This document shows, in pieces, positions 7,930 to 16,515 of a stretch of 64,000 nucleotides of DNA (its first letter is position 1; every line of letters begins with the position of its first letter). The DNA comes from Rhizobiales bacterium IMCC20636 (GTDB taxonomy: Bacteria; Pseudomonadota; Alphaproteobacteria; Rhizobiales; GCA-2746425). The DNA lies in NCBI GenBank assembly GCA_016865015.1, contig CP018226.1:2263001-2327000 (forward strand), written 5' to 3'. The position numbers were made by a program, and so were the translations under genes. The notes under the pieces are model-generated. The model was given only the letters and a program-made list of their open reading frames with translations. It was not told where the DNA came from and did not search any database.

Positions 7930-9279
7930 ATGATGGCAAGCACAAGGCCACAACTCTCGTCGGAAACTGCCAACCACTATTCAACGAGAATGGTCGCTGC
8001 CTTTCGATATGGGTCTCTGTCGATTGCTTGTATCGGCCTCATCCAGGCAGTTGTCTTCGCTTTGATCGGTTCCTGGTTAGTGGTGGTAATGGAACTCGCC
8101 GTTTTCGTCGCTGGGCTCGCAATCTACGTGTTGATCCGACGCGGCCATCTCGCTTTCGGGGTTCTGGCAGGCCAGGCCGCATTGATAGTGATTGCAATAG
8201 TAATGGGACTGCTTCTCGATGTCCCCACTTCCAAAGCACCCCGGATCAGTCACATTTACCTGCTGGTTGTGGCAGCTTTGGGCTATCTCAATTATCAGCG
8301 AGCAAAGTCGCGTACCCAGTTGGCATTGATTGGCTTGTGTCTGCTTTCGTTCATCGTACTCGCCAGTGAGCCGCTAACATCACCCTTTGTTGAGATGCCC
8401 GACGTGGCGCGAACCATCGGCACTTGGGCCAACGCTTTTATGGCCACTGCAATGCTTGCAGCTTGCGTCCACGCCATGCAGGCCGAGTTCACACGCAAGG
8501 ACAGGTACAGCGGCGATCTCATGGCCGCCCTCTGGAGAAGTGAGTTCCAGCTCGTCTATCAGCCGCAGGTAGATATTTCCCAACGCATAATCGGCGCTGA
8601 GGCGCTTCTACGCTGGAATAGCCCGAAACGAGGCTCAGTATCCCCTGTAGAGTTCATTCCGCAGGCGGAAAAACTTGGCCTTATGGTCGCCATCGGTGGT
8701 TGGGTGCTCGAAAGGGGCTGCTACACATTGGCAGAATGGGGCAAAACCTCACATTTTCAGCGCTTGACCCTGTCCATCAATGTCAGCGCCAGCCAGCTTT
8801 TGCATGAGGACTTTGAGTCATTTGTGCGTGACACGTTGGTTAAAACCCGTGCGGACCCGCAGCGGCTGATTCTTGAATTGACCGAAAGCGTATTGGTGAC
8901 TGACATCGAATTGGTGATTGCCAAACTCAATACGCTGCGCGAAATGGGCATCACCATAGCACTCGATGATTTTGGCACTGGTTATTCCTCGCTGTCTTAT
9001 CTGCGTCGTTTGCCAATCCAGCAAATAAAGATCGACCGCAGCTTCGTGCAGGACGCGGTGAACAGCTCAGACAGCGCCTCGCTCCTCAAGAATATTGTCC
9101 TTATGAGCCGAGACCTGGGGCGCACCGTTCTGGCCGAAGGGGTGGAATCGATGGAGCAGCACAATCTGCTGGCCCAGTTCGGTTGCATAGAGTTTCAAGG
9201 CTATCTCTATGGCAAGCCTATGGCCTTGGCCGATTTTGAGCAGCGCAGCGTCAAGGTCGAGGCAAAAGGACTGGCCTGA
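7930..9279 (+). CDS. Membrane protein with EAL domain (c-di-GMP phosphodiesterase)
   Basis: The 449-aa product has about five or six membrane segments in residues 25-185, with no recognised sensor fold, and then a complete EAL domain. Catalytic and signature residues are present: EAL in GAEALLRW (224-226), SINVSASQL, ILELTES, LDDFGTGYSSLSYL, IKIDRSFV, AEGVE and GYLYGKPM. This predicts hydrolysis of cyclic di-GMP to pGpG at the inner membrane, lowering c-di-GMP and usually favouring motility over biofilm. No GGDEF domain is attached. Two adjacent ATGs (7930, 7933) are possible starts. The gene stands alone between decayed regions yet is intact. It is followed by an IS remnant. Confidence 0.9.
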   Translation: MMASTRPQLSSETANHYSTRMVAAFRYGSLSIACIGLIQAVVFALIGSWLVVVMELAVFVAGLAIYVLIRRGHLAFGVLAGQAALIVIAIVMGLLLDVPTSKAPRISHIYLLVVAALGYLNYQRAKSRTQLALIGLCLLSFIVLASEPLTSPFVEMPDVARTIGTWANAFMATAMLAACVHAMQAEFTRKDRYSGDLMAALWRSEFQLVYQPQVDISQRIIGAEALLRWNSPKRGSVSPVEFIPQAEKLGLMVAIGGWVLERGCYTLAEWGKTSHFQRLTLSINVSASQLLHEDFESFVRDTLVKTRADPQRLILELTESVLVTDIELVIAKLNTLREMGITIALDDFGTGYSSLSYLRRLPIQQIKIDRSFVQDAVNSSDSASLLKNIVLMSRDLGRTVLAEGVESMEQHNLLAQFGCIEFQGYLYGKPMALADFEQRSVKVEAKGLA

Positions 9280-9337
9280 AGGGGCTTTGCGTCATCAATG
9301 ACGGTGTTTGTCAATGCCTGCAATTGCTCGTCAATAT

Positions 9338-10088
9338 TTATAGGGCGTGCCTAACAAATCTGGATTTCCTATTTTCCAAACGGAATGACGTTTGATCCAC
9401 CATTGGCAAAGACAACGGAACTCTGGCTAGGAATTGTGGTGACGGCGTCTTGAAAATCGGCTCGATCGTCGGTCCATCCGTGGTCTGCATGGCTATTTCC
9501 GGATTCTCGCCTCCGTATCCATCGTTAGCGAACAAATGAGTATGCGTGGGAAAGCTCTCTTTCGCATCAGCGATGACGTCTGGCGCGCCATCCCTATCCT
9601 GGTTATCAGCGGTATGCGTGATCGCGCCTAACATATTGCCCTGTGTATCAGTGAGTATATGGTGCTTGCGGCCCTTGATCTTCTTGCCAATAGGCGCGCG
9701 GCCCACCACTTTCGGTGGTTTTCACGCTTTGGCTGTCGATCACACCGGCTGTCGGCCCGGCCGCCCGAACGGCCAAAAGGCGCACGGAGACCACCAGCGT
9801 CTCGTTGATGATGTCAAATATGCCGCAGTCGCGCAGCCCGTAGAAATAGTGTTGGACCGCCGTGAAGGCCGGAAAGTCTTTCGGCAGCATCGCCCACTGA
9901 CAACCCGCCACCGCGATATACTGGATCGCGTCCCATATCTCGCGCACCCGCCATTTGCGCGGTCGACCGACCTTGTGCGGGGCGGGCATGAAGGGCGCGA
10001 TCAACGCCCATTCCTCGTCCGTACAATCGCTTGCATGGCGCAGGTGCCTGAGGTCCTATTGTTCCCGAGTGATTTCAGTCCAGGCCAT
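9338..10088 (-). mobile_element. Decayed IS5-family transposase
   Basis: Read on the minus strand from ATG 10088, the frame starts like an IS5 transposase (MAWTEITREQ), meets an in-frame TAG, and continues with CTDEEWALIAPFMPAP, KVGRPRKW, GCQWAMLPKDFPAF and GVIDSQSVKTTESGGPR. A frameshift near 9700 then moves to the frame encoding GKKIKGRKHHILTDTQGN and TADNQDRDGAP. The first catalytic Asp (GVIDSQS) is present, but the C-terminal DDE part with its Glu is gone, replaced by unrelated sequence before the stop at 9338. The element is therefore inactive. I could not identify its terminal inverted repeats. Confidence 0.85.
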
Positions 10089-10184
10089 CTGATCCTCCGT
10101 AGTCTTGGCAAACCACAAAGAATCACAAGTCGTTGAAATCACTCAACATAATGTTCGTTTGGGTTCTCACACGTAGCGTATGCT

Positions 10185-10790
10185 CTATCTGAGAATTGAA
10201 GAGTGATAATACCAATGATAATTAAACCCGTCGGCTTGTTCCAAAGCCTTGGATTGGTTGTTGCATTCTAACGTCAACAACCCTTTGGGTAGGGCGTAAC
10301 GTATTGGGCAAGAACCATTCCCGCTGTGCTTTTGTAGCGAGATTGTGAAGCCGTCAAACTTGCGGACATCAGTGATGGTACGTAATCCGTTTGACGGTTG
10401 GCGGTACCGCTTGCAGACTTCCGCACGTAGGCGTTTGAAACCTCGCGTCAGCCTGAAACCGGAAACCCCCCATCCTTGTTTGGTTGAGTCGCCAAGCAAG
10501 GTGGTCTGTTTGGAATTGCCACCACAATCACCCAGTATCTCCTGGTCACGCAGCACATTATTTCTGACGCATTTGGATGCTATTTTTGAAATCCCACGAT
10601 TGGACTCTTTCGCAGTTTTGGTGCGCACCCAAACGGTCATACGAGCCTCGCGATACTCAAAAGTTGGCTGATCAAGGGCACTTACCATAATTTTGTATGT
10701 ACATTTTCGAAATTCAAGCGCTGATGCCGACGTGGCGGTCAAGAAACAAAACGAAAGCCATGTAAATAAAAACCCCAATCGCCAAAACAT
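10185..10790 (-). CDS. Hypothetical secreted protein with six cysteines
   Basis: The 201-aa product begins with a textbook signal peptide: MFWR, a long hydrophobic core, and a likely cleavage after SASA. ATG 10790 is preferred over the TTG six bases upstream because GGGAG lies at the right distance before it. The mature part has six Cys spaced through the chain, suggesting periplasmic disulfides, and a region rich in Arg/Lys. I recognise no domain. It sits between an IS remnant and a decayed duplication, in the opposite orientation to the EAL gene, and has no obvious partner. The open frame and the good start support a real gene. Confidence 0.6.
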   Translation of the reverse strand: MFWRLGFLFTWLSFCFLTATSASALEFRKCTYKIMVSALDQPTFEYREARMTVWVRTKTAKESNRGISKIASKCVRNNVLRDQEILGDCGGNSKQTTLLGDSTKQGWGVSGFRLTRGFKRLRAEVCKRYRQPSNGLRTITDVRKFDGFTISLQKHSGNGSCPIRYALPKGLLTLECNNQSKALEQADGFNYHWYYHSSILR

Positions 10791-10796
10791 TTGCAA

Positions 10797-11132
10797 AAAT
10801 CTCCCGAAAATTAAATATTCGCCTAGTAAACCGTGACGACAATTGGCCTATTTACACGCCTGTTCCGAACGCCGATCACATAAGCACGACGGTAATAGAT
10901 GGGATTCAAGAGCGCAACACGTAATTGAATCCTCAGTCGGTTACACGCCACCAATTGGAGCGGATAGTCATCGTGCTGTCCTATTGGGAAACAACGGCTC
11001 CCTGCAGCCATTCACTGCGCTTATTACGACGACCCGGTAAAGGCCTGAGTGGACAGCCGGGCTGAAAGGCCGAAGGTTCCAAGATGGGGCCGTAGCCATC
11101 ATTCAAAGTGTTGGAATTAGCGACTTCTCACC
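10797..11132. other. Gene-free stretch
   Basis: No convincing coding frame is visible. The last ~80 bases (from about 11055) resemble the sequence just downstream of the flavoprotein gene at 13284, for example CATTCAAAGTGT at 11101-11112 and 13252-13263. They form the downstream part of the duplication listed next. Confidence 0.5.
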
Positions 11133-11290
11133 CTACACCCTCACGCGTTCAGGTTTTGGATCATAGAGCGGTATGATGGACGCAATCGCGGGGAAACGTT
11201 CTCCGGAGATTTCGACTTTGTGGGTGCTGTCCAGCATTTCTGCTGCCGTTTCGCCTGCGCAGGACACATAGCCCAGACCGATGGATGCAA
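11133..11290 (-). pseudogene. Fragment: C-terminus of a GcvT-domain flavoprotein, paralogous to 13284-15728
   Basis: On the minus strand the bases read as the last ~50 codons of a dimethylglycine dehydrogenase-like protein: SIGLGYVSCAGETAAEML, then ISGERFPAIASIIPLYDPKPERVRV and a stop. The intact gene two kilobases away ends with nearly the same residues. Similarity breaks off upstream of ~11290, where no frame continues. This is a second case in this window of a 3'-end-only copy that includes downstream sequence. Confidence 0.78.
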
Positions 11291-11564
11291 AAGAATGGCA
11301 GCGCTTTTTGGGGCAGCCAACTCAGGCCCGACAATTTTCCAAAACGTGCAGGACGTGCCTGATAGAGTGCAAGGAGGTTCGGGCTTTGGATTCATAACTG
11401 TAGATGAAGCTGTTGCCAGAGTTATGCGCCCCAAAAGGCCCCTGATGTCAGACAGTTCTTGTCGATTGACGCCGGGAACGTCTCGCGCGTTTGCGTTTCT
11501 GGCCTGCATTGGTTAAACACTTCACTTCCCGCTATATTCAGATGAATCTTAGAAAGTTCATGAA

Positions 11565-11951
11565 ATGACTGCAGCTAACATAACTATCGAAACCGATGAT
11601 TTTGATACTCTCGGGGGCCGGTTGAGCGTGGCTAGAGATGCAAAAAACATCTCATTGGCTCAAGTAGCAGGGTTGGCTGGAGTAGAAGCGAAGACTCTTG
11701 ATGCGTGGGAATGTGATCAAGCAGAGCCGCCGTCAAACCGATTGGGCATGCTGGCGGGAATTCTTGGTATCAGCCCGTCATGGCTTCTGTTCGGACGGGG
11801 CGCTTCACCAATGCAGGAGTCCACTTCTATAGAGGTAGATTCTATTGAACTTCAACTTCAGGATTTGAAGGTTCAGAATCGGAAAATGACCAAGGCAATC
11901 GAAAATATTGAAGGTTCTCTCCGTCAAGCTACATCTGTAAACAATGGCTAA
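11565..11951 (+). CDS. Small XRE-type helix-turn-helix protein with C-terminal coiled coil
   Basis: The 128-aa product has an XRE/Cro-type HTH at about residues 17-70 (LSVARDAKNISLAQVAGLAGVEAKTLDAWE, then LGMLAGILGISPSWLLFG). Residues 88-122 form a probable short coiled coil (IELQLQDLKVQNRKMTKAIENIEGSL) that could mediate dimerisation. No effector domain is present. It lies between a decayed flavoprotein fragment and a transposase remnant. It may be a leftover regulator of lost genes or part of a mobile segment; no target is evident. Confidence 0.75.
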   Translation: MTAANITIETDDFDTLGGRLSVARDAKNISLAQVAGLAGVEAKTLDAWECDQAEPPSNRLGMLAGILGISPSWLLFGRGASPMQESTSIEVDSIELQLQDLKVQNRKMTKAIENIEGSLRQATSVNNG

Positions 11952-11963
11952 ACAGCGCACCTC

Positions 11964-12275
11964 ATGCGCTACCGCGCCAGCCAGATAATCTGCGATGCGT
12001 GTCATCTTACATATCACTGTTGTGCAAAGGAACCGGCTCGCAAGATCTTGCGCTCTATCCACGCGGGCGCGCACAACATCACTAGAACGGATGCCTGTGT
12101 GACTACCAGCTATGCCCGAAAGAAGGTGGAATTGCTGTTCGCTCATCTCAAACGCATCGTTGGGCTCGACCGACTGCGATCAAGAGGTCCAAGTGGAGCA
12201 AAAGACAAGTTCGCAATGGCCGCAATCGTCCAAACCTTCGCAAACTAGCCAAATCGGTGCCGATCAAAGCTTGAG
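11964..12275 (+). mobile_element. C-terminal remnant of a transposase (IS1182/IS5-like)
   Basis: The frame encodes the end of a transposase: YRASQIICDACHL..HCCAKEPARKILRSIH, then RTDACVTTSYARKKVELLFAHLKRIVGLDRLRSRGP.GAKDKF. This C-terminal Cys cluster followed by RKKVE.LFAHLKRI is typical of the family. A one-base shift near 12235 continues with NLRKLAKSVP, the expected terminus. The N-terminal half is absent, so it is inactive. Confidence 0.75.
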
Positions 12276-12516
12276 ACACGAAACAACGAATCTTGCCTTG
12301 TGATCCAACGCAATCAGAATGGCGAGTTTTTCAACACGATCTCCGCATTGCAAACCCCCAACGCCCCTGTTTGCGACGGTGCTTGAAGGGGCCAACAATA
12401 ACCATTATTGAAAGCCGATATGCCGGGTAGACTGGCTTATTGCTGCAGAGGAGGAACTTTTGCTGTGAGTCCAAACTTACCTACTTGGTTCGACCTCGTG
12501 TACAAATTACGCTTCG

Positions 12517-12930
12517 TCAGCGGACGACGAGAACCGACATGCTCGCGTGGGATGCAAGATATCCTGCATTTGACGCAAAGAAATGCTCGGCAAAGCCTGG
12601 AACATGACTACCCATTATGATCAGGTCGATGCCAATCGCATCAGCGGTACGCTTCAGGACGTTATCAAGATCGATTGCCAAGTCGTGACTAATCTCGGTG
12701 TGTGGTGTGAAAGTAACCCCAAGCGCCTTGGATCGCTCCGCAGCGAAGGCAGTAAGCTTTTCAGCATATTCCGTTGGTGTGTGCGCAACTTCGCTTGGCG
12801 TTGATTGGCCGACGCCAACAATATGCAGCTGTGCACCATACAGTTTTGCAATATCCACCGCTACGGATAGAGCTTTGTTCATCTGGTCAGTATGCCGAAT
12901 ATCCACCGGGATCATTATTTTTGAATACAT
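12517..12930 (-). CDS. Universal stress protein, UspA type
   Basis: The product is 137 aa, a single UspA domain: MYSKIMIPVDI at the N-terminus, AQLHIVGVG in strand 2, and DLIIMGSHVPG...SVLVVR at the end. In ATP-binding members the loop after the last strand has the form G-x2-G-x9-G-S/T; here it reads GSHVPGFAEHFFASNAG, with Ala replacing the second-to-last Gly, so nucleotide binding may be weakened. ATG 12930 is chosen because GGAGAGC lies just before it and the longer frame has no Usp sequence. It is a soluble stress-response protein with no operon partner here. Confidence 0.85.
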   Translation of the reverse strand: MYSKIMIPVDIRHTDQMNKALSVAVDIAKLYGAQLHIVGVGQSTPSEVAHTPTEYAEKLTAFAAERSKALGVTFTPHTEISHDLAIDLDNVLKRTADAIGIDLIIMGSHVPGFAEHFFASNAGYLASHASMSVLVVR

Positions 12931-13283
12931 GTTGCTCTCCTTAATCGAACCCCAACAGTGTAATGCATTGCTTTTGTTGTCTTTGCGCTGGATCAAACCA
13001 GCGAGATCACATCCTTTTGCTTCCTGCATCTCAGATTCGTTCGCTGAGCTACCTTCCAATCCTCTCGCTGTTATCCCGTGTCTCTAAGATCCGCATTGCC
13101 GCCCCGACTGGCCACAATGTTGCGCCTCCAACGAAGGGCCGCATTTAAGACGCTGCACCGCAGCGCCAGGCAGTGCTAAGAAGGTCTGCGGAGCCCCTGC
13201 GTTACAGTCGGCCTTGAAAGGCCAAAGGCCCCAAGAGCGCTAGCAGCCGTCATTCAAAGTGTCGAAACCAGTAACCTTTGACC
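12931..13283. other. Intergenic region upstream of uspA and downstream of the flavoprotein gene
   Basis: No coding frame is supported. Bases 13190-13283 are the intact counterpart of the decayed sequence at 11050-11132. The uspA promoter should lie within the first ~150 bases, but no clear elements were identified. Confidence 0.5.
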
Positions 13284-15728
13284 CTACACCTTCACCCGTT
13301 CAGATTTTGGATCATAGAGCGGTTTGATCGACGCGATTGCGGAAAAACGTTCTCCGGCGATTTCGATTTCGTAGGTGCTTTCCAGCATGTCTGCTGCGGT
13401 TTCGCCTGTGCATGACACATAGCCGAGGCCAATGGATGCGCCCAGATGGTGGCCGTAATTGCCGGAGGTGAGGCAGGATTCAATCTTGCCATCGCGGAGA
13501 ATTACCTCGTTGTGGTAGAGCATCGGCGCGCTGTCGGTGAGTTGAAACTGGACGAGGCGACGCGACAGGCCGCTGTCCTGTTTGCGCAGCACGGCATCGC
13601 GGCCGATAAACTCCGGCTTGGCGGTTTTTACCGCGAAGCCAAGGCCGGCTTCCAGCACATGGTCCTCATCGGTGATGTCATGGCCAAAATGGCGGTAGGC
13701 TTTTTCGATGCGGCAGGAATCCAGCGCATGCAGGCCGCACAGTTTCAGGCCGAATTCCTGGCCAGCTGCTTCCAGCGTTTCAAATATGTGGGCTGCCATA
13801 TCGCTCGCCGCGTAAATCTCCCAGCCAAGTTCGCCGACATAGGTGACACGATGGGCGCGTGCCAGACCCATACCGATTTCAATCTCCTGCATCTGGCCAA
13901 ATGGCTGGTTCTGATTTGAAAAGTCATTGGGTGAACAGGCTTGCAAAACGTCTCTGGCGTTTGGACCCATCAGGCAGAGAACCGCCTCGCTGGCGGTCAT
14001 ATCGGTGATGACGGCATGCCAGTCGCCAAGATGACGCCGCATCCAGGCCAAATCACGCTGCAGGGTGGCGGCGGGAACGACCGCCAGAAACGCCGTTTCG
14101 GACAGCCGTGTGATGGTGAGATCGCTTTCGATGCCGCCATTTTGATTGAGCATCTGCGTATAGACGATCTTGCCCGGTTCAACATCCATCTGGTTGCCGC
14201 AGATGCGGTTGAGGAAGGGCAGGGCGTCACGGCCTTCAATTCTGATCTTGCCGAAGGAGGACATGTCAAACAGGCCGACATTTTCACGCACGGCAAGGTG
14301 TTCTTCGCGCTGATTGTCGAACCAGTTCTGGCGCTTCCAGGAATAGGCGTAGTGCGGCGGCTGGTTCTTTTTGGCAAACCAGTTGGCGCGTTCCCAACCG
14401 GCTGTTTCACCGAATACGGCACCACGATCCTGAAGATGGCGGTGCAAGGGAGAGCGGCGGATCCCGCGCGCGGTTTCAAACTGGCGATAGGGAAAGTGGT
14501 CGGCATACAGCAGGCCGAGGGTTTCCTTGGTGCGGTTGTAGAGATAGCTGCGATTGGCCTGGAAGGGCTGGACTCGACGCACATCCACATCCCACAGATC
14601 AAACGGTGGCTCGCCATCATTCATCCACTGCGCCAGGGCCATGCCTGCGCCGCCGGCGGATTGAATGCCAACGGAATTGTAGCCGCAGGCGACCCAAAAA
14701 TTCTTCAGCTGCGGTGTTTCGCCCAGATAATAGCGATCATCGGGCGTAAAACTTTCAGGGCCGTTGAAGAAAGTATGAATTCCGGTTTCCGCCAGCAGCG
14801 GGAAGCGGTTGATGGCCTGTTCCAAGATAGGCTCGAAATGGTCAAAATCCTCGGGCAGCTGATCAAAGCAAAAATCTTCCGGAATGCCATCCATGCCCCA
14901 GGGCTTTGCAACCGGCTCAAATGCACCGAGCAGAATCTTGCCGGCATCCTCCTTGTAATAGGCACATTCATCCGGCACCCGCAGGACCGGAAGTTGCGGC
15001 AGATCGGGAATGGTTTCCGTGACGATGTAGAAATGCTCGCAGGCCTGCAGCGGCACGGGCACGCCCGCCAAAGCGCCCAATTCGCGCGCCCACATGCCCG
15101 CGCAATTGACCACATGATCGCAGGCAATATGCTGCTCGATCCCGTCCTTCTCCGCTGTGACGCCGGTGATGGTGCCGTTATTGGAGTGGATGGCCTTCAC
15201 CTTTGTCTGCTCAAATATCTGAGCGCCATTCTGGCGCGCGCCTTTGGCCATGGCATGGGTGATGTTGGACGGGTCGCCCTGACCGTCCTTTTCAAGAAAA
15301 ATGCCGCTGATGACGTCTTCTGTCTGCAACAGCGGATAGAGTTGTTTGATTTCGGTCGGGCCGATTTCCTCGACTTCAACACCAAAGGCCCGCGCCATGG
15401 AGGCCCCACGCAGCAATTCCTCGCGGCGCGCTTGCGTCAGTGCCACACTAATTGAGCCGCAGCGGCGAAAGCCTGTCGCAAGGCCGGTTTCAGCTTCGAG
15501 TGTTGCGTAGAGTTCCTGACTGTATTTTGACAGGCGCGTCATGTTCTGGGTTGCGCGCAACTGGGCAATCAGTCCGGCGGCGTGCCATGTGGTGCCACTG
15601 GTCAGTTGCTTGCGCTCCAGCAGCACAATGTCTTTCCAGCCGAGTTTTGCCAGATGGTAGGCAACAGAGCAGCCGGATACGCCACCGCCGACAATGACAA
15701 CGCGGGCTTTGTTGGGAAGTTCAGCCAT
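13284..15728 (-). CDS. FAD-dependent dimethylglycine/sarcosine dehydrogenase-like protein with GcvT domain
   Basis: The 814-aa product has a dinucleotide-binding motif at residues 10-20 (VVIVGGGVSGC), then SGTTWHAAGL, in which His49 aligns with the histidine carrying covalent FAD in mammalian dimethylglycine dehydrogenase. A DAO oxidoreductase domain covers about 1-370, an FAO_M linker about 370-430, and a GcvT/aminomethyltransferase domain the rest (GLFDMSSFGKIRIEG, YVGELGWEIY, GLHALDSCRIEKAYRHFG). It should demethylate an N-methylated glycine and pass the one-carbon unit to tetrahydrofolate. The exact substrate (dimethylglycine, sarcosine or another methylamine) cannot be fixed. GGAG precedes ATG 15728; the longer upstream frame is rejected because it overlaps the regulator. 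Confidence 0.88.
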   Translation of the reverse strand: MAELPNKARVVIVGGGVSGCSVAYHLAKLGWKDIVLLERKQLTSGTTWHAAGLIAQLRATQNMTRLSKYSQELYATLEAETGLATGFRRCGSISVALTQARREELLRGASMARAFGVEVEEIGPTEIKQLYPLLQTEDVISGIFLEKDGQGDPSNITHAMAKGARQNGAQIFEQTKVKAIHSNNGTITGVTAEKDGIEQHIACDHVVNCAGMWARELGALAGVPVPLQACEHFYIVTETIPDLPQLPVLRVPDECAYYKEDAGKILLGAFEPVAKPWGMDGIPEDFCFDQLPEDFDHFEPILEQAINRFPLLAETGIHTFFNGPESFTPDDRYYLGETPQLKNFWVACGYNSVGIQSAGGAGMALAQWMNDGEPPFDLWDVDVRRVQPFQANRSYLYNRTKETLGLLYADHFPYRQFETARGIRRSPLHRHLQDRGAVFGETAGWERANWFAKKNQPPHYAYSWKRQNWFDNQREEHLAVRENVGLFDMSSFGKIRIEGRDALPFLNRICGNQMDVEPGKIVYTQMLNQNGGIESDLTITRLSETAFLAVVPAATLQRDLAWMRRHLGDWHAVITDMTASEAVLCLMGPNARDVLQACSPNDFSNQNQPFGQMQEIEIGMGLARAHRVTYVGELGWEIYAASDMAAHIFETLEAAGQEFGLKLCGLHALDSCRIEKAYRHFGHDITDEDHVLEAGLGFAVKTAKPEFIGRDAVLRKQDSGLSRRLVQFQLTDSAPMLYHNEVILRDGKIESCLTSGNYGHHLGASIGLGYVSCTGETAADMLESTYEIEIAGERFSAIASIKPLYDPKSERVKV

Positions 15729-15747
15729 TTTGTGTCTCCACACGGGT

Positions 15748-16377
15748 TTAATAGATGGGGGGTGAGATAACCCAGATGACAACAGCCGGCTCATCGCCGG
15801 AATTGCGCCATTTGCAGGTCTTGTTCTGAAACTGGAAACTGTCACCTTCGCCAAGCGTGTGGTGATGTCCGCCAATCCATATGTCCAACTGGCCAGATAC
15901 GACGAAGCCACCCTCCTGCGCGGGTCGGGCAGGCTTGTCAGCGCTCTGTGCGCCGGGGGCAAAGACGGATCTCAGCATTTCAAAGTCGCCGGCAATATCT
16001 GGCGACAGGAGTTCCTCCAGCAGGCCGCTGTCCCGTGACCCGAGGGCCGATCTGTTTTGTTTGCGCACAATCGTGCCCAGTTCTTCGGCAGGCGCTTCAC
16101 TGTTGCGAAAAAAGAAACTGATGGGAATGTCGAATTGCCTGGAGATTTTCTGCAGGTCCTGAATGGACGGCTCAGTCTGATTGCGTTCTATCTGGCTCAG
16201 CCAGCCGATGGACCGACCAAGCACCTCTGCAAGATCAGACAGGGTCAGGCCCCGCTGTTTGCGCAGAGCACGGATGTCATCGCCGATGAGGCCAGAAGGG
16301 GCGGTCCCTGTGTCGGGGAAAGCCGGGTGGTGATCCCGGTGGGCACGCGCCTTGGTGTCTGCAGGGCCGTCTGTCAT
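15748..16377 (-). CDS. XRE regulator with C-terminal cupin domain
   Basis: The product is 209 aa from ATG 16377 (a TTG at 16392 is an alternative; neither has a strong ribosome site). It has an XRE HTH at about residues 22-78 (IRALRKQRGLTLSDLAEVLGRSIGWLSQIE) and a cupin fold at about 140-205 (GGFVVSGQLDIWIGGHHHTLGEGDSFQFQ...HRW-type end). Such XRE-cupin regulators often control amine and amino-acid catabolism. It ends 19 bases before the flavoprotein start on the same strand, so the two are probably one transcript and the regulator likely responds to the flavoprotein's substrate. Confidence 0.85.
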   Translation of the reverse strand: MTDGPADTKARAHRDHHPAFPDTGTAPSGLIGDDIRALRKQRGLTLSDLAEVLGRSIGWLSQIERNQTEPSIQDLQKISRQFDIPISFFFRNSEAPAEELGTIVRKQNRSALGSRDSGLLEELLSPDIAGDFEMLRSVFAPGAQSADKPARPAQEGGFVVSGQLDIWIGGHHHTLGEGDSFQFQNKTCKWRNSGDEPAVVIWVISPPIY

Positions 16378-16459
16378 CTCAGTGTCATCCAATGTTCAAA
16401 ATGAAACTTTATTCATTTTTTTCATTTTTCTGACAGTTTTGCAAATATATTTTACGACA

Positions 16460-16486
16460 AAGGCGGGCTGCCGGAACAGCCCGCCT
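16460..16486 (-). terminator. Candidate intrinsic terminator after the aminotransferase gene
   Basis: A perfect 11-bp stem, AAGGCGGGCTG / CAGCCCGCCTT, with a 5-6 base loop lies 30 bases past the aminotransferase stop. On the minus strand it is followed by TTTGTCGTAAAATATATTTG, a weak T-rich tail. It separates the aminotransferase from the XRE-cupin gene and argues against a single operon. Confidence 0.6.
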
Positions 16487-16515
16487 TCACATCAGGAGGA
16501 TCGTTTCAGAAAGAA

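Noticed and set aside
13941-15455. A 504-codon open frame on the plus strand
   Set aside because: It runs antisense through the dimethylglycine dehydrogenase-like gene, whose protein motifs are unmistakable; the antisense product has no recognisable features.
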